Origin: Firm-08 sp045546995
Lineage (GTDB): Bacteria > Bacillota > Clostridia > Oscillospirales > QAKW01
Assembly: GCA_045546995.1 (NCBI GenBank)
Contig: JAZQDW010000001.1
Span: 6,753-70,752 of the forward strand
Reading direction: 5' to 3'
Length of the DNA: 64,000 nucleotides
Below, in pieces: positions 27,304 through 36,055 of this stretch. How positions within the stretch are numbered: the stretch's first letter is position 1; each line of letters begins with the position of its first letter. The notes below the pieces were generated by a model. The model had not been told where the DNA came from and searched no databases. It saw only the letters and a program-made list of their open reading frames with translations. The position numbers were made by a program, and so were the translations under genes.

Positions 27304-27332
27304 TTGCATTTTTCGGTAATCTATGGTAAAAT
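27304..27332 (+). promoter_or_regulatory. Promoter of the amino-sugar operon
   Basis: TTGCAT and TAAAAT are 17 bases apart, followed at 27339-27356 by a small leader hairpin, GTCTTT-GCTCGG-AAAGAC. No glmS ribozyme core was found here or directly before glmS. Confidence 0.6.
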
Positions 27333-27398
27333 ACAGCCGTCTTTGCTCGGAAAGACATCTTTAGGGAAAATTTTTAAGGAAAATGGAGAAAATCGAAT

Positions 27399-28442
27399 AT
27401 GAAAAAAACGGCTTACATCTTACGGGATGGCGGTCCTTTTTGTGCTGCGATCATTGCGGCCATGCAGCTGGAGGAGTTTGTCACAGATCAACTTCGCTGC
27501 GCCGGCCTGCAGGTCGCCGCGTACGACAAGGACGTTACGCCTCCGGCAGAAGGTGCTGTTTTCTTGCGCGCTGATGCCGATTTTGCGCCCGACGAATTGC
27601 GCACGGCCATCTGTAGCAACGAAAACGTACGCCTGACTGACCCAAACGGTGATGTACTGGCCCTGGTACTGGATGCAAGGCACGCCCAAACGCCCGACTT
27701 TGCGGCGAATACGGCGTTGCCCTGTATTCCCTTGCGCCACGCCTGCCGCATCACCGCCGCCAACTGCAGCGAGATCCTCGCCGCACGGCAAAAACGCCTT
27801 CTTACGCGTTATAAAGACGCAGGTGTTTTGATCGAAAACGATCGTGTAACCCTTTCCCCCTTGTACACCGTCGGCTCCGGCACGTTCATTGCCGCCGGCA
27901 CCACCCTGAGTGGCACGGGCCGCATCGGCAAAGACTGTCTGCTGCGCGGCGGACGGTTACACAACGTAACGTTGGGAGATGGGATCACCATCGAACAAAG
28001 CGTGCTGACGGACTGCCGTGTGGACAGTTTTACCACCGTCGGTCCCTTCGCCTATTTGCGTCCCGGCACCGTCATCGGCGAGCGGGCACGCATCGGCGAC
28101 TTTGTGGAGATCAAAAACGCTGAGATCGGCAACGGAACCAAGGTTTCCCACCTGACCTACGTCGGCGACTGCGACGTGGGCAGTGGGGTCAACTTCGGCT
28201 GTGGCACCGTCGTTTCCAATTACGACGGTCTGCACAAATACCGCACCGTGATCGGCGACAACGCCTTTATCGGTTGCAACACCAATCTGGTTGCGCCCGT
28301 CACCGTGGGCAACAACGCCTATATCGCCGCCGGCAGTACGGTTACCGAGCCCGTGCCCGACGGCGCGCTGGCCATTGCCCGCCAACGACAGACCAACAAA
28401 GAAAACTGGGTACAACAAAATAAACCTGAGCTCATCAAGTAA
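27399..28442 (+). CDS. GlmU-like left-handed beta-helix acetyltransferase lacking the uridylyltransferase motif
   Basis: A 347-residue protein. The C-terminal two thirds (about 160-340) is the hexapeptide-repeat acetyltransferase domain of GlmU, which acetylates glucosamine-1-phosphate: RPGTVIG with Arg about 221, the EIKNAEIG lysine, SHLTYVGD with the catalytic His about 251, and the closing ARQRQTNKENW are all kept. The N-terminal about 150 residues lack the LAAGxGTRM nucleotide motif of full GlmU, which is about 450 residues, so UDP transfer must be done by another enzyme. The gene starts the operon with glmS and glmM, so a role in UDP-GlcNAc synthesis is well supported. Loss of a long N-terminal stretch through a false start was considered, but the upstream region is a promoter. 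Confidence 0.82.
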   Translation: MKKTAYILRDGGPFCAAIIAAMQLEEFVTDQLRCAGLQVAAYDKDVTPPAEGAVFLRADADFAPDELRTAICSNENVRLTDPNGDVLALVLDARHAQTPDFAANTALPCIPLRHACRITAANCSEILAARQKRLLTRYKDAGVLIENDRVTLSPLYTVGSGTFIAAGTTLSGTGRIGKDCLLRGGRLHNVTLGDGITIEQSVLTDCRVDSFTTVGPFAYLRPGTVIGERARIGDFVEIKNAEIGNGTKVSHLTYVGDCDVGSGVNFGCGTVVSNYDGLHKYRTVIGDNAFIGCNTNLVAPVTVGNNAYIAAGSTVTEPVPDGALAIARQRQTNKENWVQQNKPELIK

Positions 28443-28454
28443 GGAGGAATCGCT

Positions 28455-30245
28455 ATGTGCGGTATCATCGGATACGTCGGTGAGCGTCAGGCTCCCGATA
28501 TTTTAATTGACGGCCTGCAAAAGCTGGAATACCGTGGCTATGATTCGGCCGGTATCGCCGTCTTTCAACAACAACACGTAGAAATCATTAAAACGGCGGG
28601 TAAGGTGGACACCCTGGCCCGCAAACTTGCCGCGGCGCGACCGAAAAACGTCTGTTGCGGCATCGGTCACACCCGTTGGGCCACCCACGGTGAGCCGGAT
28701 GACGTCAACGCCCATCCCCATCGGGTGGGACGGGTCACCCTGGTCCATAACGGTATCATTGAAAACTACAACGAATTGCGACAGCGGTATCATCCGCACC
28801 CCCGTTCCCGCACCGATACCGAAATCGCGGCGGCGGTGATCAACGCCTGCTATGACGGAGCGCCCGAGCAAGCTATTTTCAAGGCGGTCGCTCAATTTCA
28901 CGGCACCTTTGCGCTGTGTATTTTATTTGAGGATCATCCGGATACGATCTACGCCATCCGACACGGCTCGCCGCTGATCGTGGCGCCGGGAGACGGCGAG
29001 AGCTTTCTGGCCTCGGACATCCCTGCCATTCTGGCGCACACACGACAGTATTATCTGCCCGAAAGCGAAGAGTTGACCATCGTAGACCGTGGCGGCATCC
29101 GCTTTGTCGACCGCGATCTGCAGCCGGTGGAAAAACAGCTAAAAACCGCCGACTGGGACGAAAGCGCCGCCCGCAAAAACGGCTATGATCACTATATGCT
29201 CAAAGAGATCTTCGAGCAGCCCGCCGTATTGGAGCAGACCATTCTGCGCTATAAAAACGACTTTTCTATCTTTGAGGAAGAGGAATTTGATTTCCGCGTC
29301 AAGGGCAACGTTCATATCGTCGCCTGCGGCAGCGCCTATCACGCCGGTCTGATGGGGAAATACGCCATTGAAAAATTGGCGCGCATCCCCGTTTTGGTCC
29401 ACGTTGCCAGCGAGTTCCGCTATGACGATCCCATCCTGCGTAAGGAGGATCTGGTCATTGCCGTTTCCCAATCGGGTGAAACGGCGGATACCCTTGCGGC
29501 CGTAAGGCTTGCGCGGGAACGCAACGTGCGCACGTTGGCCATCGTCAACGTACGCGCCTCCTCGCTGTCACGGTTGGCCGATCACACGCTGTACACCCTG
29601 GCCGGCCCGGAAATTGCCGTGGCCACCACCAAGGCCTATCTGTGCCAGGTCTGTCTGCTGCAATTGCTGGCCGTCCGCCTGGCAGACAAGCGGCTGAGTA
29701 TGCAGGAATATAAAGATATGATGGTAGCCTTTGAGGCGTTGCCCGAACAAATTAAGCAGGCGCTCACCTTTCGGGAGGAGGCCAAACAGCTGGCCCTTCG
29801 CTTTAAGGATGCAGAGCATATTTTCTTTATGGGGCGCGGACAGGACAGCTGTCTTGCCATGGAGGCCTCTTTGAAATTGAAGGAGATATCATATATCCAT
29901 TCCGAGGCCTATGCCGCCGGAGAGCTCAAGCACGGCACCATCTCGCTGATTACCGAAAACACCCCCGTCATCGCCATCATGACCGATCGGGAACGGTTGC
30001 CCAAAACCGTTTCCAACCTCAAAGAAACAGACGCAAGAGGCGCCGCCGTCACGGTGGTGACCTATGCGGACGTGTCCACGGAAGGCTTTGCCGCTCAATG
30101 CATTCCTCTACCGCCTATGGCCGCCATCACGGCGCCGCTGGCGGCCGCCGTCAAGCTGCAACTGTTGGCATATTACGTGGCGCTGGAAAAGGGCTGTGAT
30201 ATCGATCGCCCCCGCAATCTGGCCAAAAGCGTTACGGTGGAATAG
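28455..30245 (+). CDS. glmS: Glutamine--fructose-6-phosphate aminotransferase (isomerizing)
   Basis: Makes glucosamine-6-phosphate from fructose-6-phosphate and glutamine, the entry step to peptidoglycan amino sugars. The protein (596 residues) has the class II amidotransferase domain starting with the nucleophile Cys2 (MCGIIGYVG, then HTRWATHG and NGIIENY) and two SIS sugar-isomerase domains (VACGSAYHAG, SQSGETADT), ending PRNLAKSVTVE. It follows the GlmU-like gene by 12 bases with AAGGAGG. A glmS ribozyme is not present in the short spacer, so control must act elsewhere. Confidence 0.96.
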   Translation: MCGIIGYVGERQAPDILIDGLQKLEYRGYDSAGIAVFQQQHVEIIKTAGKVDTLARKLAAARPKNVCCGIGHTRWATHGEPDDVNAHPHRVGRVTLVHNGIIENYNELRQRYHPHPRSRTDTEIAAAVINACYDGAPEQAIFKAVAQFHGTFALCILFEDHPDTIYAIRHGSPLIVAPGDGESFLASDIPAILAHTRQYYLPESEELTIVDRGGIRFVDRDLQPVEKQLKTADWDESAARKNGYDHYMLKEIFEQPAVLEQTILRYKNDFSIFEEEEFDFRVKGNVHIVACGSAYHAGLMGKYAIEKLARIPVLVHVASEFRYDDPILRKEDLVIAVSQSGETADTLAAVRLARERNVRTLAIVNVRASSLSRLADHTLYTLAGPEIAVATTKAYLCQVCLLQLLAVRLADKRLSMQEYKDMMVAFEALPEQIKQALTFREEAKQLALRFKDAEHIFFMGRGQDSCLAMEASLKLKEISYIHSEAYAAGELKHGTISLITENTPVIAIMTDRERLPKTVSNLKETDARGAAVTVVTYADVSTEGFAAQCIPLPPMAAITAPLAAAVKLQLLAYYVALEKGCDIDRPRNLAKSVTVE

Positions 30246-30257
30246 GGGGGTGACGAT

Positions 30258-31604
30258 ATGAGAAAATATTTTGGAACCGACGGCATCCGCGGCATTGTGG
30301 AAAAGGCGCTGGATCACGATCTGGCCTTTCGTTGCGCTGCCGCCTGCGGTTATTTACTCAAACAGCAAAACCCGAAAGCAAAGGTCATCATCGGCAGTGA
30401 TACCCGCATTTCCCGCGGGATGCTGACCGGCGTAATGACCGGCGGCTTTTGCTACAGCGGCGTCAACGTCATCAACATCGGCGTGTTACCCACCCCCGCG
30501 CTGGCCTTTCTTATCGATCGGATGGGGGCGGACGCCGGCGTAATGATCTCCGCCTCCCACAATCCCTACGAATATAACGGCATCAAGATCCTCACCCGGG
30601 GCGGCATCAAATTGCCGGACGAAACGGAAGAACAGATTGAGGCATTGATGGAGGATTTTGAGCAGATCCCCTACTGCCCCACACCGGGCAATGCCGGCTA
30701 TAATATGCAGGCAAAGGATTTTTACGTGGAGCACATCAAGCAGGCCTGTGAGCAACCCTTGCAAGGCTTTCGGGTGCTGCTGGACTGTTCCAACGGCGCC
30801 GCCTGCGAGACGGCCGGAGAGATCTTCGGCGGGCTGGACGTCAGCTATACGTTGCACGGTCATCACCCCGACGGACAAAACATCAACCGACAATGCGGGT
30901 CCACCCACATGGAACATCTGGCCGCATTGATGCAGGAGAGCGACGCCCACATCGGCTTTGCCTTTGACGGGGATGCCGACCGCTGTCTGGCGGTGGATCG
31001 CAAAGGACGGATCATTGAAGGAGACAAGATCATGGCCGTCATCGCCCTGTATCTTAAAGCACAGGGGCGTCTGCCCCACAATGCAATGGTTGCCACCGTA
31101 ATGAGCAATCTCGGCCTGATTGAGACCATGAATCAAAAAGGGATCAACGTCCCCTGCACCAAGGTGGGTGACCGATACGTGCTGGAGGAAATGCTGGACA
31201 AAAACTACGTTTTGGGTGGCGAAAATTCCGGGCACATCATTTTCAGAGAAAAGGCCACCACCGGCGACGGACAACTGACAGCCATTATGCTGCTGTGCGC
31301 CATGAAATACTTTGATATGGACAGCACGCAAGTATATGATATTTTTACACCCTATCCCCAATATTTGTTTAACGTCACCGCCAACGACCTGCAAAAACGC
31401 AAGTTGATGGCAGACGACGTATTTACCGAAAACGTGCGACAGGCCGAAAAGGTCTTCGGCGGCAAAGGACGGATCTTGGTACGTCCCTCCGGCACCGAGC
31501 CCTATATCCGTATTCTGGTAGAGGGCAAGGATGCGACAGAGGTGCGTTCCGCCGCCCTGCAGCTGAAGGAGGCTACCGAGATCCGCCTGGGTCAGATCTT
31601 TTAA
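30258..31604 (+). CDS. glmM: Phosphoglucosamine mutase
   Basis: Converts glucosamine-6-phosphate to glucosamine-1-phosphate. The 448-residue length is typical of GlmM. It opens with KYFGTDGIRG, carries the phosphoserine loop ISASHNPYEYNGIK (Ser about 101), the metal loop DGDADR and the sugar-phosphate site RPSGTEPYIRI. Together with glmS and the GlmU-like protein it forms a continuous route to GlcNAc-1-phosphate within one operon. The ribosome site is GGGGGGTGA, 12 bases after the glmS stop. Confidence 0.96.
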   Translation: MRKYFGTDGIRGIVEKALDHDLAFRCAAACGYLLKQQNPKAKVIIGSDTRISRGMLTGVMTGGFCYSGVNVINIGVLPTPALAFLIDRMGADAGVMISASHNPYEYNGIKILTRGGIKLPDETEEQIEALMEDFEQIPYCPTPGNAGYNMQAKDFYVEHIKQACEQPLQGFRVLLDCSNGAACETAGEIFGGLDVSYTLHGHHPDGQNINRQCGSTHMEHLAALMQESDAHIGFAFDGDADRCLAVDRKGRIIEGDKIMAVIALYLKAQGRLPHNAMVATVMSNLGLIETMNQKGINVPCTKVGDRYVLEEMLDKNYVLGGENSGHIIFREKATTGDGQLTAIMLLCAMKYFDMDSTQVYDIFTPYPQYLFNVTANDLQKRKLMADDVFTENVRQAEKVFGGKGRILVRPSGTEPYIRILVEGKDATEVRSAALQLKEATEIRLGQIF

Positions 31605-31620
31605 AAGACAGGAGAAAGCA

Positions 31621-32457
31621 ATGAAGTACAGCGCCGAATTTATCCGTGATATTCTTGCCGAAAACGGCAAGATCCTCAAAAAATCCCTGGGGCAGAACTT
31701 TTTGTACGACGAAAAGATCCTGCATCAGATCGTCGACGCCGCAGTGGAGAAAAAAGGTGAAAACATCATAGAAATCGGCGCAGGTGTGGGATTGTTAACC
31801 GATTTGTTGTGCCAAAGCGCAAAGAAAGTGGTGACGATCGAAATTGACGAGAGCCTACCGCCGCTGTTGGAAAACACCGTCCCTCACCCCAATTTTTCCT
31901 TGCATCTGCAGGATATTTTAAAGGCAGACCTGCCCGCCCTTGCCGACCGATATTTCGGCGGCGAGCGTTTTGTAATCGTAGGAAATCTACCCTATTATAT
32001 CACTGCAAAAATCCTGGATCTGCTGGCACTGCATCAACCGCTGTTTGACCGCAGTGTTATCATGGTACAAAAGGAAGTGGCCCATCGGCTGCAAAGCGGC
32101 AGGGGGAGCAAGGAATATCGGGCCGCCACGGTGGTAATGCAGGCGCTTTTCGAGATCCGTTACGTCTGCACCGTGCCGCCCCACTGCTTTGTTCCGGCCC
32201 CTCACGTGGAAAGCGCCGTCCTCTGTCTGACCCCTAAAGCAGACAGCGGCGTTGACGACGTAGCTGCCTTTCTTTCCTTTGTACGGCAAGCCTTTGCCGC
32301 CCGTCGCAAACAGCTGAAAAGCGTGGCCAAAAACCTGCGTGTCACCGCCGAGCAGATGACACAGGGGCTTGCCGCCGTGGGGGCTGAACCCGCCGCGCGA
32401 GCGGAGGACCTGACTCCAACACAAATGGTACAGCTGTTTGGAATATTGCACAAATAA
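31621..32457 (+). CDS. rsmA: 16S rRNA (adenine(1518)-N6/adenine(1519)-N6)-dimethyltransferase
   Basis: Dimethylates two adjacent adenines in the loop of 16S rRNA helix 45 with S-adenosylmethionine. The 278-residue protein shows KKSLGQNFLYD at the start, the SAM motif IEIGAGVGLLTDLL and the catalytic NLPYYIT motif, with the C-terminal helical domain. It lies 16 bases after glmM and ends with a terminator, so it is the last gene of the operon. Confidence 0.95.
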   Translation: MKYSAEFIRDILAENGKILKKSLGQNFLYDEKILHQIVDAAVEKKGENIIEIGAGVGLLTDLLCQSAKKVVTIEIDESLPPLLENTVPHPNFSLHLQDILKADLPALADRYFGGERFVIVGNLPYYITAKILDLLALHQPLFDRSVIMVQKEVAHRLQSGRGSKEYRAATVVMQALFEIRYVCTVPPHCFVPAPHVESAVLCLTPKADSGVDDVAAFLSFVRQAFAARRKQLKSVAKNLRVTAEQMTQGLAAVGAEPAARAEDLTPTQMVQLFGILHK

Positions 32458-32461
32458 AATC

Positions 32462-32495
32462 AAAAAATCGCTTGCCGAGGCAAGCGATTTTTGTT
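32462..32495. terminator. Bidirectional terminator after rsmA
   Basis: The arms AAAAATCGCTTGCC and GGCAAGCGATTTTT face each other across a two-base loop. It also covers the end of the divergent DeoR gene. Confidence 0.88.
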
Positions 32496-33268
32496 TATTC
32501 TGCCAAGACGACCCGCACGTTTTGACTGCGGATCAACTCCACGATTTCCGGTTGCACGCCGCTGTCGGTCACCAGCGTGTGGATCTCTGCGGGGGAACAG
32601 GTGGTTACGGCGGCGGTTTTGCCGATCTTCGTGCTGTCCAACACGGCGATCAATCTTCCCGTTTTGGCCAAAATGCTCTTTTTCAGCAGCGCCACCTCCA
32701 TGGAATATTCCATCAACCCGCGCCCGGGCAAAAAGCCATCTGCCGAAAACACGGCAATATCCACCTGCGGAAACAGGCTCATGCTCTCATTGGCCAGCAT
32801 TCCGAGGGTGACCAACATATCTGCCTTGACGTTGCCGCCGATGCAATACACCTGCAGATCCTTTTCCATACCCAGCAAGGAGGCGATCCGCAGGGAATTG
32901 GTGATCACCGTCAGGTTTTTTCTGCCCACCAAACATTTGGCCACCTCGTACAACGTCGTGCCGCTGTCCAGATAAATGGTGCAGTTATCCGGGATCATCT
33001 CCACCGCCCGTGCCGCCACAGCCTCTTTTTCACTCAAGCCCTCTCTGCGGCGGCGCTCCCAACGGGGGATCTCCTCCGTTTCCCGGGCCGGCCGCATCGG
33101 AACGGCGCCGCCGTAAATGCGCGTAATCGTTCCCTCCGCCTCCAGAATGTCCAGATCGCGGCGCACGGTGGCCATGGAAATACCAAACCGCGCGCACAAA
33201 TCGGTGTTGAGCACCCTGCCCTCACGCAGTAGAATTTGTTTGATTTGCATCAGTCGATCGGATTTCAT
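32495..33268 (-). CDS. DeoR-family transcriptional regulator
   Basis: A 257-residue cytoplasmic regulator. The N-terminal helix-turn-helix reads LCARFGISMATVRRDLDILEAEGTITRIYGGAV, the DeoR signature, and the C-terminal sugar-phosphate sensing domain contains LDSGTTLYEVAKCL and VFSADGF. Such proteins usually repress sugar catabolic genes until a phosphorylated sugar binds. ATG 33266-33268 is chosen because the wing-helix then starts as in homologues; an ATG 13 codons upstream is also possible. It is divergent from the opine-dehydrogenase-like gene, which it probably controls through an inverted repeat in the spacer. Confidence 0.88.
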   Translation of the reverse strand: MKSDRLMQIKQILLREGRVLNTDLCARFGISMATVRRDLDILEAEGTITRIYGGAVPMRPARETEEIPRWERRRREGLSEKEAVAARAVEMIPDNCTIYLDSGTTLYEVAKCLVGRKNLTVITNSLRIASLLGMEKDLQVYCIGGNVKADMLVTLGMLANESMSLFPQVDIAVFSADGFLPGRGLMEYSMEVALLKKSILAKTGRLIAVLDSTKIGKTAAVTTCSPAEIHTLVTDSGVQPEIVELIRSQNVRVVLAE

Positions 33269-33281
33269 ACAAATGCCCCCA

Positions 33282-33319
33282 AAATGATTGTTTTGATCGT
33301 TTTTCATTGTAAATCATTT
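33282..33319. promoter_or_regulatory. Putative DeoR operator
   Basis: The inverted repeat AAATGATT (33282-33289) and AATCATTT (33312-33319) is separated by 22 bases in the spacer between the divergent genes. This is inferred from symmetry and position only. Confidence 0.4.
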
Positions 33320-33367
33320 GCCCTCAAATGTCAATCCTTCATTTTTTGATTGCTTTTCTGTGAATTG

Positions 33368-33396
33368 TTGACAGATAAAAAATTTAGATTTATACT
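33368..33396 (+). promoter_or_regulatory. Promoter of the opine-dehydrogenase-like operon
   Basis: TTGACA and TATACT are 17 bases apart, 40 bases before the start codon. Confidence 0.75.
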
Positions 33397-33435
33397 GAAA
33401 TCATCCGAATAAAAAATATAAAAGGAGCGTTTTTT

Positions 33436-34515
33436 ATGAAAAAAGTTGCAATTATCGGCGGTGGTAACGGTGCCATCACCATGGCCGCTGACCTGAACAG
33501 CCGCGGCTATCAGATCAACATGTACGAGCAGCCCGAATTCATCGGCAAGCTGGCAAATCTGAAGGAGCACAAAACCATTCGTGTTACCGGCGTCATTGAC
33601 GTGACCGCCAAGATTGAGCTGCTGACCGACAATATGGCCGAGGCCATTGACGGTGTAAAATACATTTTGATCGTTACCCCCTCTTACGCTCACGAGGCCA
33701 TTGCAGAAAAGCTGAAGGGTGTTGTCAAGAAAGATCAGGTACTGGTCCTGTATCCCGGTGCCTTCGGCGCATTGGTATTCCGCAACCTGCTGGGTGACGA
33801 GTGCCCCGTAATCGCCGAGGCCAACAACCTGCCCTACGACACCCGTCTGAAGGGCGAAGCCATTGCCTTCTGCTCCGGCATCAACCCCATCAATATGTCC
33901 TTCTTCCCTGCGGATGCCAAGGACGAATATTTTGACGACATCAACGATTTTATTCCGATCCAGTATTGCTACCGCGACGTGCTGGAATGCGGTCTGTCTC
34001 TGGTCAATCCCGCCCTGCACTCCGGCGCCTGCGTCATCAATATCGGCATGATCGAGCAGCCCTGCCGCGGCGGTTATCATATGTACGAGCATTTCACCCC
34101 CGGCTGCGCCAAGTTGGAGATCGCGCTGGATCAGGAAAGAAAGGCTATCGGCCGCGCTCTGGGCTATGAGCTGCGTCCCATCGAGGACTTCGCCGGTAAG
34201 CCCGAGGGTCATCAGATCACCTGGAAAGAACTGTATATGCAGATGCATGGCGACGTTTCCCTGACTGCCATCTCCGGCCCCAACGATATTTGGAACAGAT
34301 ATCTCACCGAGGACTGCCCCAACGGTCTGGTGCCGTGGGTCGCCATTGCCGAGTTGGTAGGTGTTGAGGCTCCCACTATGAAGGCTATCATCACCATCTA
34401 CAGCCACATCCACGAAAGAGATTGGTGGGCTGTGGGCCGCAAGCTGGACAGACTGGGTCTGGACGGTATGACCAAAGAGCAAGTACTTGAATACGTAAAA
34501 ACCGGTAAGAAATAA
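33436..34515 (+). CDS. NAD/NADP octopine/nopaline dehydrogenase family protein
   Basis: A 359-residue oxidoreductase. The Rossmann motif VAIIGGGNGAITMAADLNSRG is at the N-terminus, and the C-terminal half matches the opine dehydrogenase helical domain with HSGACVINIGMIE and the substrate-site-like region YMYEHFTP. Family members reductively join an amino acid to a keto acid, or do the reverse; related proteins also act on sugar acids or pantoate-like substrates, so the substrate is not assigned. AAAAGGAG precedes the start. Its stop overlaps the start of the HAD gene (TAATG), so the two are translationally coupled. Confidence 0.82.
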   Translation: MKKVAIIGGGNGAITMAADLNSRGYQINMYEQPEFIGKLANLKEHKTIRVTGVIDVTAKIELLTDNMAEAIDGVKYILIVTPSYAHEAIAEKLKGVVKKDQVLVLYPGAFGALVFRNLLGDECPVIAEANNLPYDTRLKGEAIAFCSGINPINMSFFPADAKDEYFDDINDFIPIQYCYRDVLECGLSLVNPALHSGACVINIGMIEQPCRGGYHMYEHFTPGCAKLEIALDQERKAIGRALGYELRPIEDFAGKPEGHQITWKELYMQMHGDVSLTAISGPNDIWNRYLTEDCPNGLVPWVAIAELVGVEAPTMKAIITIYSHIHERDWWAVGRKLDRLGLDGMTKEQVLEYVKTGKK

Positions 34516-35207
34516 TGATCAAGGCTGTAATTTTTGACTTCGATCATACGTTGTATGACCGTTGGCTGACCTATGAAAAATTTTACGACGGATTTGTGGC
34601 GGAGTTCGGTGACATCCTGGCGCCCCTGCCCCGGGAAGAAATGATCGCTAAGATGCATCTCTCCGACCAGCAAGGTCTGTACGTAAACGAATGGCCCGGT
34701 ATCTACGACAAATACGTGGAAAACGGCGTATTTATCAAAGCGCCCGGCTTTGAAAACTTCTTCCCCTACGTCAAAAAGCATTATCCCGAGGCCATCGTGG
34801 TGCACACCGATGCGGTAGAAACCATGGATGCCCTGCATGCGCTGGGAATCAAAACCGGTATCCTCACCAACTGTGAAAAGGGTGCGCCGGAATATCAGCA
34901 CGATAAGATCGACCGTACCCCGCTGCGTCAATACATGGACGCCATTCTGACCAGCGCCGAGGCCGGTTATGAAAAGCCGGATGCCCGCGCCTTTGTGCAG
35001 ATCTGCGATCTGCTGGACGTACGGCCGGAGGAGGCCATTTACGTGGGCGACAACCCCGTCAAGGACGTTTGCGGCGCCCGCGGCGTCGGTATGACTCCCG
35101 TCTGGATGCGGTTTTATCCCGTCTGGCCCGAAGCGCTGCCACGCGGCCCCTACGAGATCGATCACCTCATCGAAGTGGTGGACATCGTAAAAGAAATCAA
35201 CAAATGA
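34515..35207 (+). CDS. HAD-superfamily hydrolase (first of two paralogues)
   Basis: A 230-residue phosphatase-type HAD protein. Motif I is FDFDHTLYD with the nucleophile Asp and the second Asp; motif II is LTNC, motif III the Lys in GYEKPD, motif IV VGDNPVKD. The cap is a small helical C1 type, as in phosphoglycolate and pyrimidine nucleotide phosphatases. It is coupled to the upstream opine-dehydrogenase-like gene and followed by a terminator. A second HAD gene with the same first 16 residues follows, so it is a duplicated pair with different caps. Confidence 0.88.
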   Translation: MIKAVIFDFDHTLYDRWLTYEKFYDGFVAEFGDILAPLPREEMIAKMHLSDQQGLYVNEWPGIYDKYVENGVFIKAPGFENFFPYVKKHYPEAIVVHTDAVETMDALHALGIKTGILTNCEKGAPEYQHDKIDRTPLRQYMDAILTSAEAGYEKPDARAFVQICDLLDVRPEEAIYVGDNPVKDVCGARGVGMTPVWMRFYPVWPEALPRGPYEIDHLIEVVDIVKEINK

Positions 35208-35210
35208 GTA

Positions 35211-35242
35211 TAAAGACAGCCCCGCGGGGCTGTCTTTATTTC
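35211..35242 (+). terminator. Terminator between the two HAD genes
   Basis: The arms AAAGACAGCCCC and GGGGCTGTCTTT enclose two bases. A T-rich tail is present and directly merges with the -35 box of the next promoter. Confidence 0.85.
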
Positions 35243-35271
35243 TTGACAATATTCCCGAAATTTTATACAAT
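35243..35271 (+). promoter_or_regulatory. Promoter of the second HAD gene and the FGGY kinase
   Basis: TTGACA and TACAAT are 17 bases apart. A second TTGACA (35311-35316) with TTAAAT lies too close to the ribosome site to be useful. Confidence 0.65.
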
Positions 35272-35355
35272 GATATATGATATTTATTTGGCCTGTTTTG
35301 AGGAATTATATTGACATTTGTTGAGTATTTTGGTTAAATAGAAAAGGAGTTCAAA

Positions 35356-36054
35356 ATGATTAAAGCGGTTATTTTTGACTTTGACCACACGCTGTACGAT
35401 CGGAAGATCAGTCTGATAAAGACCGTTCCCTTCCTGATGAGTGGGCTAAAGAAATACCTGCGCAAGGATCTGACGACGGATGAATTTACCGCCGCCCTGC
35501 TGGAGGCGGAAACCTCCGAGGCAGGCTATTATACCAACGGTTACCCCGGTGTTTGCGCCGAACTGAACCGATTGGGCGTATTTACCGAGAAGCCTGCCGA
35601 CGACGACTATCGGGCAATCTTTTACCCCGCCTTCAACAACGGTATCACCCCCTTTCCCGACGCCTACGACACGTTGGCCACACTGCGGGAGATGGGCTAT
35701 AAGGTAGCATTACTGACCAATGGTTTTACCAAAATCCAACACGAAAAGCTATCCTTTACCAAGGTACCCGAATATATGGACGAGATCGTAGTCAGCGAGC
35801 AGGTAGGAAAGAGCAAACCTCATCCCCTACCCTTTATCACCATCTGCCGCGCGCTGGGCATTCGTACAGACGAGGCCGTATACGTGGGCGACAACATTTT
35901 CTGCGACGTTTGCGGCGCCAGAGGCGCAGGTATGAAAACCGTGTGGAAGCCCTTTGCCCGTGTGTGGCCAAACGATATCACCCCACCCGATTTTATCATT
36001 CAAAATTTAAGTGAACTCCCCGCCATTTTACAAAAAATCGCACAGGAGAACTGA
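35356..36054 (+). CDS. HAD-superfamily hydrolase (second paralogue)
   Basis: A 232-residue HAD phosphatase starting MIKAVIFDFDHTLYDRK, the same as the preceding HAD gene, with motif II LTNGF, Lys in KSKPHPLP and motif IV VGDNIFCD. Cap residues differ from its partner, so the two probably act on different phosphorylated compounds. AAAAGGAG lies ahead of the ATG. The stop overlaps the ribosome site zone of the FGGY kinase, with one base between stop and start. Confidence 0.88.
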   Translation: MIKAVIFDFDHTLYDRKISLIKTVPFLMSGLKKYLRKDLTTDEFTAALLEAETSEAGYYTNGYPGVCAELNRLGVFTEKPADDDYRAIFYPAFNNGITPFPDAYDTLATLREMGYKVALLTNGFTKIQHEKLSFTKVPEYMDEIVVSEQVGKSKPHPLPFITICRALGIRTDEAVYVGDNIFCDVCGARGAGMKTVWKPFARVWPNDITPPDFIIQNLSELPAILQKIAQEN

Positions 36055-36055
36055 A

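Noticed and set aside
27171..28454. glmS ribozyme upstream of glmS or of the operon
   Set aside because: Neither the 12-base spacer before glmS nor the operon leader contains the conserved core or the pseudoknot segments; only a small hairpin is seen.
35311..35339. Second promoter TTGACA-17-TTAAAT before the second HAD gene
   Set aside because: Transcription would start inside the ribosome-binding site, leaving no leader for translation.
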